From assembly GCA_023014485.1 (NCBI GenBank), contig JAJOZX010008794.1:17501-81500 (forward strand): DNA of 64,000 nucleotides. The letters are read 5' to 3'. Positions within the stretch are counted from its first letter, which is position 1, and every line of letters starts with the position of its first letter. The translations under genes and the position numbers were made by a program. Shown piece by piece: positions 32,285-43,565 of the stretch. The notes beneath the pieces are model-generated. The model was given only the letters and a program-made list of their open reading frames with translations. It did no database searches and had not been told where the DNA came from. The DNA comes from Bathynomus jamesi (taxonomy: Eukaryota > Arthropoda > Malacostraca > Isopoda > Cirolanidae).

Positions 32285-33801
32285 GCCAAAACCCAGATCG
32301 TCTCACCTGGTCTAGTAGCCGCCCTAGACCGTACTCGAATTTCATTCTGGCGGAAGTAGAAGAAAGCCTTCGTCATGATGTAGCTGACCTCAACATCAAC
32401 CGCTCCTCGATTCATCGACAGCGCGAGCTGCATCGCACCAGATTTACAAAGATTTTAAGAGAGGAATTCACGGTCAATATCCCCTTGGTCGTTCACTGGG
32501 GCAGCAAGCTAATGAAGGACCTTACCAGCAAAAAGCTGGTAAGGTCTCCGGGAAAGGGTAAGTCAACTGCTGGAAGTGGCCAAAATCACTTTGGGAACAG
32601 GCGAAGCACAGGACTCAGCGGTGGGGGCGAGTCTGGCGGATTGGAATATAATGGGCAAAGTAAAGGCAATGTGCTTTGACACTCCTGCCTCTAGCACAGG
32701 ATACCAAAGTGGGAGCTGTGTGCTCTTGGAGCAGAAGTTGGAACGTGACTTACTCTCTCTGGGTTGTCGGCACCATATCATGGAGTTCGTCCTCTCCAGT
32801 GCCTTCCAGGTGGCAATGGGAATTTCCTCAAGGCCTGAGGTACTATTATTCAAGAGATTTCAAGAGAAATGGGGTATTATCGACAGAAGCAGTTCAGCCA
32901 GTGTCCAGCGATGGTTTCGTTCGAGAAACCATGACCCCCGTGCGCGAGATCTCGTTGCTTTTGCCAAAGGTCAGCTGAAGGATGTACAGCCGCGAGGTGG
33001 CCTTCAAGAGTTCCTCGAGCTGGCCATCATCTGTTTAGAAGTTCCCCCACGGGGTGTCATATTCATGGTTTCAGGAGCCATGCACCACGCTTGTTGTATG
33101 TCAAAGGTCATGTACTCTCTCAAAGTGTGGATGTTTCGGGCCCAATTCAAGCTCACAGCCAGGGAGGAGGCCGGCTTGAGCATTTTTTCAGTAAAGGTGT
33201 ACCTCAAGGTCTGGATGACGGCTCCATTGGCAGTTGCCGCTCCACTGAATAACCTTCAGCTAATAAGAACCCTTCTGGAGTGCAGGAATTCATTCCGGTA
33301 TCTTGCTAGTCACCAGCAGGAAGTTCGCTTCCACCTCTGGTACCTGTCGGAGGAGTTGGACTGGCCTTCTTCGATGAAAGAGTCTCAGCGGATACCAAGA
33401 AGCTAATGGTAGAAGCTATTGAGGAGCAGCGGGACCTGGAAAATCCCCCAAAGCGCCCACGGTTGGTTCTTCATTCGTCCAAAGACCGCAGGCTTAAGAA
33501 CTTGGTCACGAAGAATTCAATGGCCTTGTTCGAGAGGCTAAACCTGCCGACAGAGTTTCTGTCCTCAGACCCGGACAAGTGGGAGGCCAGAGAGGACTAC
33601 AAAAGGTCGAAAGCAGTGGTCAAACATCTGGCGGTGGTGAATGACCACGCGGAACACGGTGTGGCCCTGGTGTAGGCCTACAATAAGGCTCTAACCAAAA
33701 ACGAGGAACAACTGCAGTTTCTCCTCCAGGTTGTCGCAGACCATTGTTCGTTGTACCCGAACAGCCTGAAGAGCACATTAACACGATCCAAGCGACAATG
33801 A
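32215..33801 (+). pseudogene. Element B transposase, main part (first Asp lost)
   Basis: Reads PKRAKTQIVSPGLVAALDRT, then ILAEVEESLRHDVADLNINR and SSIHRQRELHR. The first-Asp block is VHWGSKLMKD: Gly replaces the Asp of HWDGK in copies A and C. The second is MCFDTPASSTG. LGCRHHIMEF is the Cys/His block and AVVNDHAEHGVALV the Glu block. Frameshifts near 32340, 32530 and 33400 and a TAG at 33673; the C-terminus resumes (EEQLQFLLQVVADH) to a stop at 33801. Clearly inactive. Confidence 0.82.
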
Positions 33802-34037
33802 GTGGAGTTGGGCGGGGAACTTGGATGCTAGTGATACAATGTGCCTGTCCATGATGTACATTTCTGAAGAGGCGATTTTGCGATTCTGCCAGTTTAACCT
33901 CATTGAGCGACTTCATAATATTAACGTATTCAAACCAAATTTTATAAACGAACCTTTCAGCTCAAACTAAACAAATGTGGTGTGTGAGAGCTTAAAATTT
34001 CTCAGTTCAAATTTCCACGCCTACATCTTTGGACCAC

Positions 34038-34038
<1 letters not shown>
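33802..34038. other. Element B 3' end
   Basis: Non-coding; ends CTTTGGACCACCC, the element's right terminus, followed by a (TA)n run to 34072. Confidence 0.6.
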
Positions 34039-34072
<34 letters not shown>

Positions 34073-34075
<3 letters not shown>

Positions 34076-35455
34076 TAGGGGCACTCAATATATTTTGCCC
34101 CACCATTTTTTCTTAGCTAAATAATAGGCCATGGAACTGAAATGTCTTTTGGGCCGTAAGTTTGAACTTTCTGCGCTTCACATAACCGGATTTTTCCACT
34201 TTGAACCTCCCCTCCTTGTGTAAAACCGCTTTTAAACGCCCTTGTATAAAACCGATGGTTAACGCAGTTTCGAAAATGGCGTCTGACAGTGATGTACGTC
34301 GTAAACAGAGAGCTGTTATCGAGTTCTTAACCGCAAAGAAAGAAACAGGTGGAAATATTCACAAACGTCGAAAAAACTTTTACAGAGATGCTGTTGTTGA
34401 TCGAAGCATAGTTGGGCGCTGGTCTAAACATATGAGATCATCGGAGAGAGGGAGAGCCAGCCTCGATGATGAGCACGCAGCGGTCGCCCGGCATCGGCTA
34501 TCACATCTTACACTGTGCAACGTGATAACAACATCATTCGATCAAATCGGCGCCTCACATACAAGGAGCTATCACTGGAGCTAGGAATTAGTAAAGGAAG
34601 TATGAATACGATAATTCAGCAACTGGGATACTCAAAAGTGTGTTCACGGTTTGTTCCTCGTGAACTGACTGAAGATCACAAAGGCCAAAGAAAAAAAATT
34701 GCATCTGAGTCGTTGGTTCGATACGAGATAGAAGGGGATGACTTCCTTTCAAGAATTGTGACTGGGTATCAGACTTGGGTACACCAATTTGAACCTGAAA
34801 CAAAACGCCAATCCATGGAGTGGCATCACGCAGACTCCCCACGCAAGAAAAAGTTCAAAATGGCTCCCTCTGCACGAAAGGTTATGGCCACCATCTTCTG
34901 GGACATTAAAGGCGTGATTCTGGTGAGCATTATGAAGAAAGGACAAACAATCAACTCAGAGGCATGTATTGCTCCCCTACAGAGACTCCAAAGACGTATA
35001 AAGCGAGTTCGACCGGAGAGAAAACTGGAACACGTCCTTCTTTTGCACGATAACGCAAGACTACACAACAGTTTGCAAACAAGAGAGGCCATCCCCAAAA
35101 TGTGCTTGACTGTGTTACCCCACCCTCCATACAGCCCGGATTTGGCACCTTCAGACTTTCATTTGTTTGGGCCAATGAAGGATGCTATTCGTGGAAGAAA
35201 GTTTCAGAGTGACGATGGGGTTGTTGAGGAAGTTAAGAGGTGGCTCCAGCGGAATCCAGCGGACTTTTACCAGCAAGGAATAAAGGCCCTTGTTTCGAGG
35301 TGGAGGAAAGCCGTAGAAAAGGATGGAAACTATGTGGAAAAATAAAAACTTGTTAAAAAAAGTATGTATTTTGTGTACAAAATTTCTGGGACTTACAAGG
35401 AAACTTGGAAAGAAAAAAAAAGGTGGGGCAAAATATATCGAGTGGCCCTCGTGTG
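34073..35455 (+). mobile_element. DD34D mariner with intact-looking ends
   Basis: Left end CACTAGGGGCACTCAATATA and right end (reverse-complemented) CACACGAGGGCCACTCGATA, both continuing TTTTGCCCCACC, between TA at 34071-34072 and TA at 35456-35457. About 1.38 kb with one transposase frame on the plus strand. Confidence 0.85.
34276..35345 (+). pseudogene. Mariner transposase (DD34D) with catalytic Asp-to-Tyr change
   Basis: ATG at 34276: MASDSDVRRKQRAVIEFLTA. The HTH region (ELSLELGISKGSMNTIIQQL) follows a frameshift near 34510. From 34515 to 35345 the frame is open: IVTGYQTWVHQFEPETKRQS, where the family has TGDETWV, so the first catalytic Asp is Tyr. LLLHDNARLHNS and YSPDLAPSDFHLFGPMKDAI hold the other two Asp residues, 34 residues apart. 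The rest looks conserved, so this copy is dead by substitution plus one frameshift. Confidence 0.9.
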
Positions 35456-35479
35456 TATATATATATATATATATGTATA

Positions 35480-36336
35480 CAGGGCCGGATCTAGAAGTTG
35501 CGAGGCCCTAGCCCTATATATATGAAAATATGGACTTAATTATCGGTACTATACCAGCAATATTAGAATCCCGCATAGACAGAACTATGCCAGCACTTAA
35601 AAATTAAACCAAACCAAATAATCACGCATGGAAATTGTATAAAAATAAATAAACCATACAAATAAGTATAAATTATAATATGAATCAAGATTTATATCGA
35701 AAATATAAGACAATGATTTCTAAGATTTATATATATATAGGTAATGACTTTCCATAGTATATAAACGTTTTTCATATGTGATGTATAAGAGATGTTGACA
35801 TTTCATTTTTTATAATAGTGAGCGATCGACTTATCAGGCTAAATATTAATGCTTTAATATTTGGTTCAGATGCTCCTTGAATATTACAGCAATGCTTTTC
35901 TACTTTTCTTCTAGCTAAACTCTTCAATTAATTGAGAATAATCTAATGAATTTGTTATATCGTTTTCTATTGATAACATAGCTAATGATTACAATCTCGC
36001 TTGAGACATGGTGGAACGCAAATATGTTTTAATAAGTTTGAGACGCGAGAAATTTCTTTCAGCCGAAGCAACAGTAACTGGGATGGTTAATACTATTCGA
36101 AGTGCAACATAAACATTAGGATAAATCTCACTTAGTTGTTTTTGCACTATATAAACAAGGGCATTTCCTAGATCTGTTTTCTCAGGTATAAACCTGGATA
36201 GTACTTTAAGTTCTTCATAGAGTTCTAAATCATTAATATCACTTGAACAGAACGCGCAAAACGGCTTGAGCGAGGCCCCCTTTGGCGCGAGGCCCTAGGC
36301 GATCGCCTAGTTCGCCTATAGCTAAATCCGGGCCTG
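35480..36336 (-). mobile_element. hAT element, copy 2 (inverted relative to 19.7 kb)
   Basis: Same termini as 19728-20615 in the opposite orientation (CAGGGCCGGATCTAGAAGTT left, CAGGCCCGGATTTAGCTATA right after reverse-complementing). The transposase C-terminus is on the minus strand near 36210-35900. It lacks the 27-bp terminal repeat of copy 1. A (TA)n run follows at 36339-36362. Confidence 0.88.
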
Positions 36337-36369
<33 letters not shown>

Positions 36370-36581
36370 TTAATGATTGGGTTGTTTAGCCTCCTTCGCA
36401 ACATCTAAGGTCATATAACGTAGGGGACCTACAGTTTTACGTGGGGGCGAACCATGGATATATATATATATATTAGGGTGGTCCACAAAATGGAAGTATT
36501 TTAAATTCTTCCTCCCAGGGTTTCATTAGGTTCCTTTTCCCAAAAAACTTCTCTGAGCAAAATTTGGGTTCAATCGGTTAA

Positions 36582-37870
36582 TGAAAATGAAAATGAAAAG
36601 GTTTATTGGCATACTATAGTCCATATGACAAATATTATTAATACAATGACAGTTCATACACTAAGGATAAAAATATATACAATTGATTAGAAATAATACT
36701 GCACTGTCGAAGTTAAGTGGAGCTACAGACAGACGTTTTCGTACCAAAAAGTCCATAGCTTAGAGGATAAATGGCAGGACTCATGGATAGCTTGGATGAT
36801 CGGGTTGGTTGATTTTTTAATTCTTTGCATTAGACTGTGTTGAGCACGTCTTGTTACCTCCGGGAAGCTCGGAACATTGCGGGTTGCAAACATTTGCGAA
36901 GCTGAGCATCTCGGGGTAATTTATGTAAGAGTCTAAACGACCTGTTGTACAGCAAATTTAGGGTTCTGCCAGAACCTTTTTTATAATTCACCCAGAGTTG
37001 CTGACCGTATATATTACTGCAGAAAGTACGAAAGAGTGTGTCTTTAGCTTCACTTGTACAGAAACGAAAGTTCCTTATGGTCATATTCGCTTTAGCACAC
37101 AGGCTTCGAGATTGTTTTCTTATATCCAAGTCATCACTCAAGGAGCTGGTAATAGTTTGACCCAAATACTTAAACTCTTGTACTTCCTCAATTACTTCAC
37201 CATTCATTTTAAACCTTATATCAGCTGGCTGATTACAGCTTTTAGGATGAAATTGCATAACCTTAGTTTTTGTCACATTAAAAGAATATCATGTTTCTGC
37301 GAATACACTTCGCAGACTTTTAGTAGCCGATCCAGACCTTTAACAGAGGGACTTATTAACACCATATCATCGGCATAAACTAAGTTATTTATCCTTGTGT
37401 TATCTATACACATCCTACTGTTGCCTCATTAAGTGAAGCAATTAATCCGTCAATATACACATTAAACAGCATAGGGGAAAGCAAGGAGCCTTGTCTCACC
37501 CCACAAGAGGAGCCAAAACACTCGGATAGTACATTGCCCCACCTAACAGTGAAAGATTGGTGGGAATACCAAATTTCAATAAATTGAATATGTACATGGG
37601 AACCTTCCTGTCTTCTAGTTTTGCAAATAAAATATTGTGGTTCACCCTATCATATGCCTTACTTATATCAAGGAAACAGCTATAAATGGTTGAATTACTG
37701 TCAATGTATTTAGATATTGTTTCTTTAAGTACATAGATACACAGGTCAGTTGAGTGGGACCTTTTAAAGCCAAACTGATTAGATGTCCATAGGAAATCAT
37801 TTAATCGGAGTAACAAGAGTTTTTCTAGTAGTTTCGAGAAGCAGGAAGCGACACAATAGGCCTGTAATTA
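36582..37870 (-). mobile_element. 5'-truncated LINE with RT remnant
   Basis: Minus-strand pieces: NQFGFKRSHSTDLCIYVLKE, CFLDISKAYDRVNHNILFAK (motif A, Asp in LDISKAYD) and, downstream, KTKVMQFHPK and EEVQEFKYLGQTITSSLSDD with a C-terminal RRxxRLLHKLPRD-like region. The 3' end shows short ATGAAA repeats at 36582-36600, like a LINE tail. A different family from L-A and from the CR1-like element at 42-45 kb. Frameshifted between the two pieces. Confidence 0.78.
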
Positions 37871-37992
37871 TTGCTGGACAGAAGGTGGCTCAACTACCCC
37901 CAGCAGTCCACATTCATGGCTTCTGGGTCCCCCCCCCATATATATGGGTATTATCCGCTTGTTGGCGGGGGTATCATGGCTGACCAGGCCAC

Positions 37993-40202
37993 TCATTGTT
38001 GCCCAGCTAAGATTGTGGACTTGTTAGAATCAGGAAACCTCTTTCGGTGCTCATCCACCACACTTAAGAGAAACTGGAGTTGATCTTCTCCTTTCGTCAG
38101 AGTTCCGCTGAAGGTCTGAATGAGAGCTACTGCCCTTTCAGCATGATCATTAACTACTTTGATGTTTCCTATGATTCTTTTAGCTTCTTGGAAGTTTTCA
38201 TTCTCCTCCCAGGTGCTGGGGTCATCATCAAGAAAACTAATATTGATCGGTAGGGCCTTAAGAAGCTTTAATGAGTTCTTTGTGGCAAGAGTTTCTAATT
38301 TCAGTGTTGCTTTGCATTCCTTGAGTCTTCTTCTCTTTGAGAAGTCTAATGACCCCTCCTTTTCCTCATACACTGGACCATGATTCCCTTGTGTCTGGTG
38401 CAAGTTTGATCGAAGAGAGCAAGGGCCACCAGCTCTTCTGATAAGTACCATAGGTGGTTTTCAAATTTCTTGAGAGCTGCTTTGGCCACTTTCTGGTCAT
38501 GATAGTCCTTTAACTTTTGGATAAGATCCAGATCATTCTTCGGAGCTTGTGATGGAATAGGACCAGTGATCCAGCTTTTTAAGTAGATTAGGACTCAAAA
38601 AGGGTAAGGGTTTTCAGGTCCTTCTTCTCTCGAGGAGTCAGGGTGATTTGATTTCGAAAAAGCCACATTTTGATGGCATAGATAACTTTAGCCATCCACC
38701 TTGCATAGTGCGTGCCAGCAGGACGTTTGAATGTGTAACTTTCAATTTTTTCACCAAGAAAGATCAAAGAAAGTTCCAAAAACGCTTTATAGTCATCTCG
38801 AAAATTTCCAGTGGCCAGATGTTCTTTGGCAAAGGCAATTTTCATTTCTGAAAGGATCAACTTGCTCCTTCATCTCATCATCATCCTGTGATGTAGAGAA
38901 GGTTTTTAAATCAATGTAGTCCCACATAGATTGGAACCTTTTGAACAAAAGTGGCTCAGGGGCAGAAGATGAACCATGGACTGCTTCAAACATCCTCCAT
39001 ACATGATTCCATGCAATGATGCCTACAGGCAAAATAGAAGAGTGGTCGACAAGTTTCTGTTCCGGAAGAACGCATGCTCCCCTGTTTGTTCCTGTATTTG
39101 ATGCTGTAGTATCTGATAACATTCCGATTATTGACTTATCTATGTTCCATTCGGAAAGAAGATTATACACTGCAGCTGATTGAGCTTCCCCTGTTCCACT
39201 TGGTAGTTTGGGAACACCAAGCAGTTTTGAATCACCTGATTCAACTGAAGAGACAAGGACTGGGAGTCTGTCTACCTTTTCATTCTTGGCAAGTAGATTA
39301 GGGATCAACTTCCCATCCCAGTGGACAATCGAAATACTTGGGCTAAAGCTAGCTTAATGGCATGGGTTATTTGCCTTCGATGCCTCTCTCGGTGCCTTTT
39401 GATTGAAGAACGAGAGATGTTCACCTCTGAAAGATCTTGACCAAGGCTAGATGCAGTTTCAGCTAATACAAAGGTGGCCCTCCTGTCACTGATGCCAGTC
39501 CTGTCCAGAGAGGCAGCCAATTCAGGAGATATGATATTCTTTGCTGCCTTTTTCTTTGGTGGAGTTGGTCCGCTGGTAGATGAGGGATTAATAAGGTAAT
39601 CTTCATCTTCTCTTTCTGACTCACATAAAGACTCAGAAGAAGAACTTCCCTGATCTAGCATAACTTCCTGTGAAGCAGCATATTTTTCTTCTTCAGCTTT
39701 CCGCTTCCTATTTACCAATTTCATTTGCTTCTCAGCATCTCTCTTTTCTGCCTTGTCAGTCACCATATCTGCAGAGACCATTGATCCCACTCGTCCCGCT
39801 TTCCTTTGTTGGATCAAGAACTGCCGGTCTTCATTTTGATTAAGGTAAAGGCATCAGCATGGGCGACATCAAATAGGTTCTCCATTTCTTCCTGAAAGGT
39901 TTTCTCTTTTCTAACTGAGAGTTGCTTTTCCTCCCAGCATTCTTCTTAATCGCTTTCCACTCCAAGTGTAGAGCCTGAATTTTATGAAGAATGTGGTCTT
40001 TCCTTTGAGTAGGGATTCGGGCTCTCTCCCAGAAGAGACGCAATTCTTCAAAAACAGCTTCTGAACTAGGTTTGATCTCCTTCTTCAAGACTTGATGATG
40101 GTGGAGGAACATGCGGAGGACCTGGCCACGGGAAGGCAGCTTGGCTCCAGTGATTGTTTCCTCTGACTTTTTCATTAAGTAAAATGTACGTTTATTTGAC
40201 AT
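37993..40202 (-). pseudogene. Element C transposase
   Basis: Minus strand from ATG 40202 (MSNKRTFYLMKKSEETITG): GAKLPSRGQVLRMFLHHH, LFWERARIPTQRKDH; then an acidic linker (EEDEDYLIN), ASLDRTGISDRRATFVLAET and INISRSSIKRHRERHR-like SEVNISRSSIKRHRE; VHWDGKLIPN (first Asp, at a frame change near 39320); GMLSDTTASNTGTNRG (second Asp). The CRHHILE position is degraded (IIAWNHVW). KRPAGTHYARWMAKVIYAIK and VVNDHAERAVALIQTFSG (Glu block) follow, then HRKRFPDSN at the C-terminus. Four or more frames are needed to read it. Confidence 0.82.
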
Positions 40203-40464
40203 TGCAAAACCTGTAAATTTAATAAATCTATCTGAAAGAAAAATAATCATTAGTTAATGTATCTGTAAATAATGTTTCTTTTAATTATTCACTATATTAA
40301 TAAAGGGCATAATGGTATACAAAAAACAGCTTTCAGCCACCCCTAAAAGTTATTCGATTTGCCTTAAATTTTACATGAAATATTTTTTAGCTAAAAGGAA
40401 CCAGATTATAGTCTGGGAGGAAAGAAAATTGAACTTCGATTTTTACCCCATTCTGTGGACCACC

Positions 40465-40501
<37 letters not shown>

Positions 40502-40508
<7 letters not shown>

Positions 40509-41125
40509 AAACACAAACCGTGCATGGAACAAGGAACTCTTCTGGGAAAATTAAATCCACTATAGTCCGAATAAGTAATGGTAAATGACAAATACCATAG
40601 TTTTTTTTTTCATGATGCAAGCCCGACGTGGGCAACCGGTCTCTCGCAAAGAGGTCCCATAAATATAGCTTCCCTCACCAGCTATCTGCAAAGCAGACAG
40701 GATCCAGCTTTGGGACATGGATCTAGGGTTTAAAGCAAGCCTAGTCCCACTACATTCAGAACCTCTATATAAGTAAAAGACTCGTTGCATTCACGTCGGA
40801 TTGAATAAATCAAAGAAAAAAAGGGTAACTATTGTATTTTAGCCAAAAAAAAACAAAACTTAAACCTCAACCGGGACATTGAGCGTCCACTTTTCAAGGC
40901 ACATAACACGTCCGTTTAATATACACAAACTCAGAATGGTTCCCTGAGAAACTTATATGTTAAACACAGACCGTGCATGGAACAAGGAACTCTTCTGGGA
41001 AAATTAAATCCACTATAGTCCGAATAAGTAATGGTAAATGACAAATACCATAGTTTTTCTTTTTCATGATGCAAGCCCGACGTGGGCAACGGGTCTCTCG
41101 CAATGGTATTTGTCATTTACCATTA
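40502..41125. repeat. Repeat X: two copies in direct orientation
   Basis: Copy 1 (about 40505-40800) and partial copy 2 (about 40958-41101) share GTTAAACACAxACCGTGCAT, GGAACAAGGAACTCTTCTGG, GATGCAAGCCCGACGTGGGC and GGTCTCTCGCAA. A near-perfect inverted pair of the same repeat is at 42769-43365. No protein family recognised. Copy 2 stops abruptly at GTCTCTCGCAA and continues as an inverted short piece (ATGGTATTTGTCATTTACC). Confidence 0.8.
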
Positions 41126-41449
41126 CTTTTGCAAAAAGTTCTTTATGAATTTAAAAAATATATACTTTTTTAAAATTGAATCGATAAATAAATCTTTTGT
41201 GAATCGAATGATATTAAATGTTTAGTAAATATTGACTTATTTTGTGCCAAAATTATGATTAAAAATGAAAAATTTAAAAAATGTGTGTACAGGCATGGGA
41301 AGAACTGTACCCCTAAAAGGGGGGAAGGAATTATGTTAGGGAATTTTTTTTTAGCATGGGAACTGCACAATAAAAAGACGCATCGAATGGTGAAAACCGC
41401 ATTGTTCTACACCAATTGTAGCGACCTGTAGGTGTGCGCAAAAAAACTG

Positions 41450-41450
<1 letters not shown>
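41126..41450. other. Unassigned AT-rich sequence
   Basis: No coding or repeat structure recognised. Confidence 0.45.
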
Positions 41451-41484
<34 letters not shown>

Positions 41485-41575
41485 CAACTGCAAAGAACAC
41501 AGTATAATTAACGTAAAGAACGACGCTTGTATAGAAGACATTCCGCGCAAGATGAGGAGGGAGAACGAACAAATT
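41451..41575 (-). repeat. (TA)n and SINE-tail fragment
   Basis: (TA)n to about 41480, then GTAAAGAACGACGCTTGTAT and GCAAGATGAGGAGGGAGAAC, the complement of the SINE tail seen at 25033-25103 and in the 16.5-kb hairpin. Confidence 0.75.
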
Positions 41576-41932
41576 TCTGAAATAGTATATTAGATGCCAA
41601 GTTTCCATTCTTAGATCTACTGACACTAACGAATCATTCAGTTAACAATTGGTTCATTAAAATCTTTACAAAGCTCACATATCCAATTCATAACTTTATT
41701 CCTTTACCAGCCATGTAGAATGTGTTAAAATTGGCGCCATTTCAAGTTTTATTTACGAGCTTAGAGACTGTATGACTCTCATTTCATGGATGACCAACTT
41801 GATTATGTATCAGTTGTTTTCAAGAATTTAAGTTACTAAAATATTTAATTAATTCTGCATATAAAATATCAGGGAAGAAATTTTTTATAAGACACCCCTG
41901 AAGACTTTCGAAGAAAATCTATCGTGAAATTT

Positions 41933-41974
<42 letters not shown>
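41576..41974. other. Unassigned sequence ending in (TC)n
   Basis: Nothing recognisable until a (TC)n microsatellite at 41937-41974, which abuts the CR1-like LINE. Confidence 0.6.
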
Positions 41975-41977
<3 letters not shown>

Positions 41978-42595
41978 AACGCAGCCTAAGTGGTTCAATC
42001 GTGACATCGCTTCGGCTATCCGAAACAGGAAAGTAGCGTATAGGAGGGCGAAGGCCAATCGTTCTCATGAGAACACTGTAGCGTATGTCCGCCTGTGTAG
42101 GGAAGTGAAGGCGAAGGTTAGGCTAGCGAAACGTAACGAAGAACTACGGGTGGCAAGCCTCTGCAAGGGGAACCCTAAGGAGTTCTTCAGTTATGTTAAT
42201 AGTAGAAAGCCCATTAGAAGCATGATAGGTCCGTTAAAGGACGGAAGCGGCGTTCTGCGGACCTCGGACGCGGACATCGCCAATGTGCTTAATGAGTACT
42301 TTGAGGGAGTGTTCACCCGTGACCGGACAGCTCATACCAGGACAACACATACCCGGACAACTCAGACCCGGACAACTCAGACCCGGACAACTCATACCTA
42401 GGACAACTCATACCTAGGACAACTTATACTCTCTTCAACAATTACCACCCCAATGTTGATCTTTTCATCTATATCCACCCCGAAAGTTTAAACTCTGCAA
42501 ATTAACCAAAATAAGATAAGAAAACAATAACAACAAATTTATTATTTATTGCAAACATATAATAAATAGAGAACCATTATTTACATAGATAAAAT

Positions 42596-42737
42596 TTGAA
42601 TGCCCGGTTAGGTCAACTGTACGCCCTTGACGATTGGTTAGGTTTAGTCGTGATGTTTTCGTTAGTTTTAACGAAATATCACGACTAAACCTAACCAATC
42701 GTCAAGGGCGTACAGTTGACCTAACTGGGCATTCAAT
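42596..42737. repeat. Foldback hairpin repeat, copy 2
   Basis: Palindrome with arms TTGAATGCCCGGTTAGGTCA and its complement, centre TTTTCGTTAGTTTTAACGAA. Same family as 11621-11778 but more regular, so probably the younger copy. Confidence 0.85.
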
Positions 42738-42768
42738 GAACCCAATGGTTCCCTGAGTTTTTTTATGA

Positions 42769-43363
42769 TACACACAGACCGTGCATGGAACAAGGAACTC
42801 TTCTGGGATAATTAAATCCACTATAGTCCGAATAAGTAATGGTAAATGACAAAATACCATAGTTTTCTTTTTCATGATGCAAGCCCGACGTGGGCAACGG
42901 GTCTCTCGCAAAGAGGTCCCATAAATATAGCTTCCCTCACCAGTTATCTGCAAAGCAGACAGGATCCAGCTTTGGGACATGGATCTAGTGTTTAAAGCAG
43001 CCTAGCCCCACTACATTTAGAACCTCAATATAAGTAAAAGACTCGTTGCCCCTTTTTCTTTGATTTATTCAATCCGACGTGAATGCAACGAGTCTTTTAC
43101 TTATATTGAGGTTCTAAATGTAGTGGGGCTAGGCTGCTTTAAACCCTAGATCCATGTCCCAAAGCTGGATCCTGTCTGCTTTGCAGATAGCTGGTGAGGG
43201 AAGCTATATCTATGGGACCTCTTTGCGAGAGACCCGTTGCCCACGTCGGGCTTGCATCATGAAAAAGAAAACTATGGTATTTGTCATTTACCATTACTTA
43301 TTCAGACTATAGTGGATTTAATTATCCCAGAAGAGTTCCTTGTTCCATGCACGGTCTGTGTGT

Positions 43364-43365
<2 letters not shown>
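42769..43365. repeat. Repeat X inverted pair (about 280-bp arms)
   Basis: The left arm runs from GATACACACAGACCGTGCAT to TAAAAGACTCGTTGC (43049) and the right arm is its complement from GCAACGAGTC (about 43087) to GTGTGTATC (43364), with very few differences (one extra A, TTATTCGGAC versus TTATTCAGAC). The short spacer holds CCTTTTTCTTTGATTTATTC. The arms would form a very long hairpin if transcribed. Directly repeated relatives are at 40505-41101. Confidence 0.88.
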
Positions 43366-43402
<37 letters not shown>

Positions 43403-43565
43403 TGTATATAACTTGCATGAATTTTAAATGTTTAAATTTAATTTTTAATTTTACAAAATAAATGTTTTCATTTCAAAATGTTTTCATTAATAACTTGCAT
43501 GAATTCTAAATGTTTAAATTTAATTTTTAATTTACAAAATAAATGTTTTCATTAATTTTCATTTT
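43366..43565. repeat. (TA)n and an 82-bp tandem repeat
   Basis: A (TA)n run to about 43401, then two direct units starting ACTTGCATGAATT at 43411 and 43493, each ending in AAATAAATGTTTTCATT. AT-rich, non-coding. Confidence 0.8.

Larger units (their letters stand above)
25716..34039 (+). mobile_element. Element B: HWD/CRHH-family transposon with GGGTGGTCC ends, heavily interrupted
   Basis: The left end TTAGGGTGGTCC (TA then GGGTGGTCC from 25716) pairs with GGACCACCC ending at 34039. Element C has the same GGGTGGTCC termini (36476-40465). The transposase N-terminus is at 25939-26335 and the main part at 32215-33801; the 5.9 kb between them holds a hAT, a Merlin, SINE pieces and a 694-bp tandem duplication. 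Inserted in a (TA)n region, so only a TA-type target can be claimed. Confidence 0.75.
36476..40465 (-). mobile_element. Element C: HWD/CRHH-family transposon with GGGTGGTCC ends, interrupted by a LINE
   Basis: Left end GGGTGGTCCACAAAATGG (TA before it), right end (reverse-complemented) GGGTGGTCCACAGAATGGGG, TA after it. The transposase runs on the minus strand (40202 to 37993). A LINE fragment (36582-37870) splits the 3' non-coding part. The shared termini with element B define one transposon family in two copies. Confidence 0.82.
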
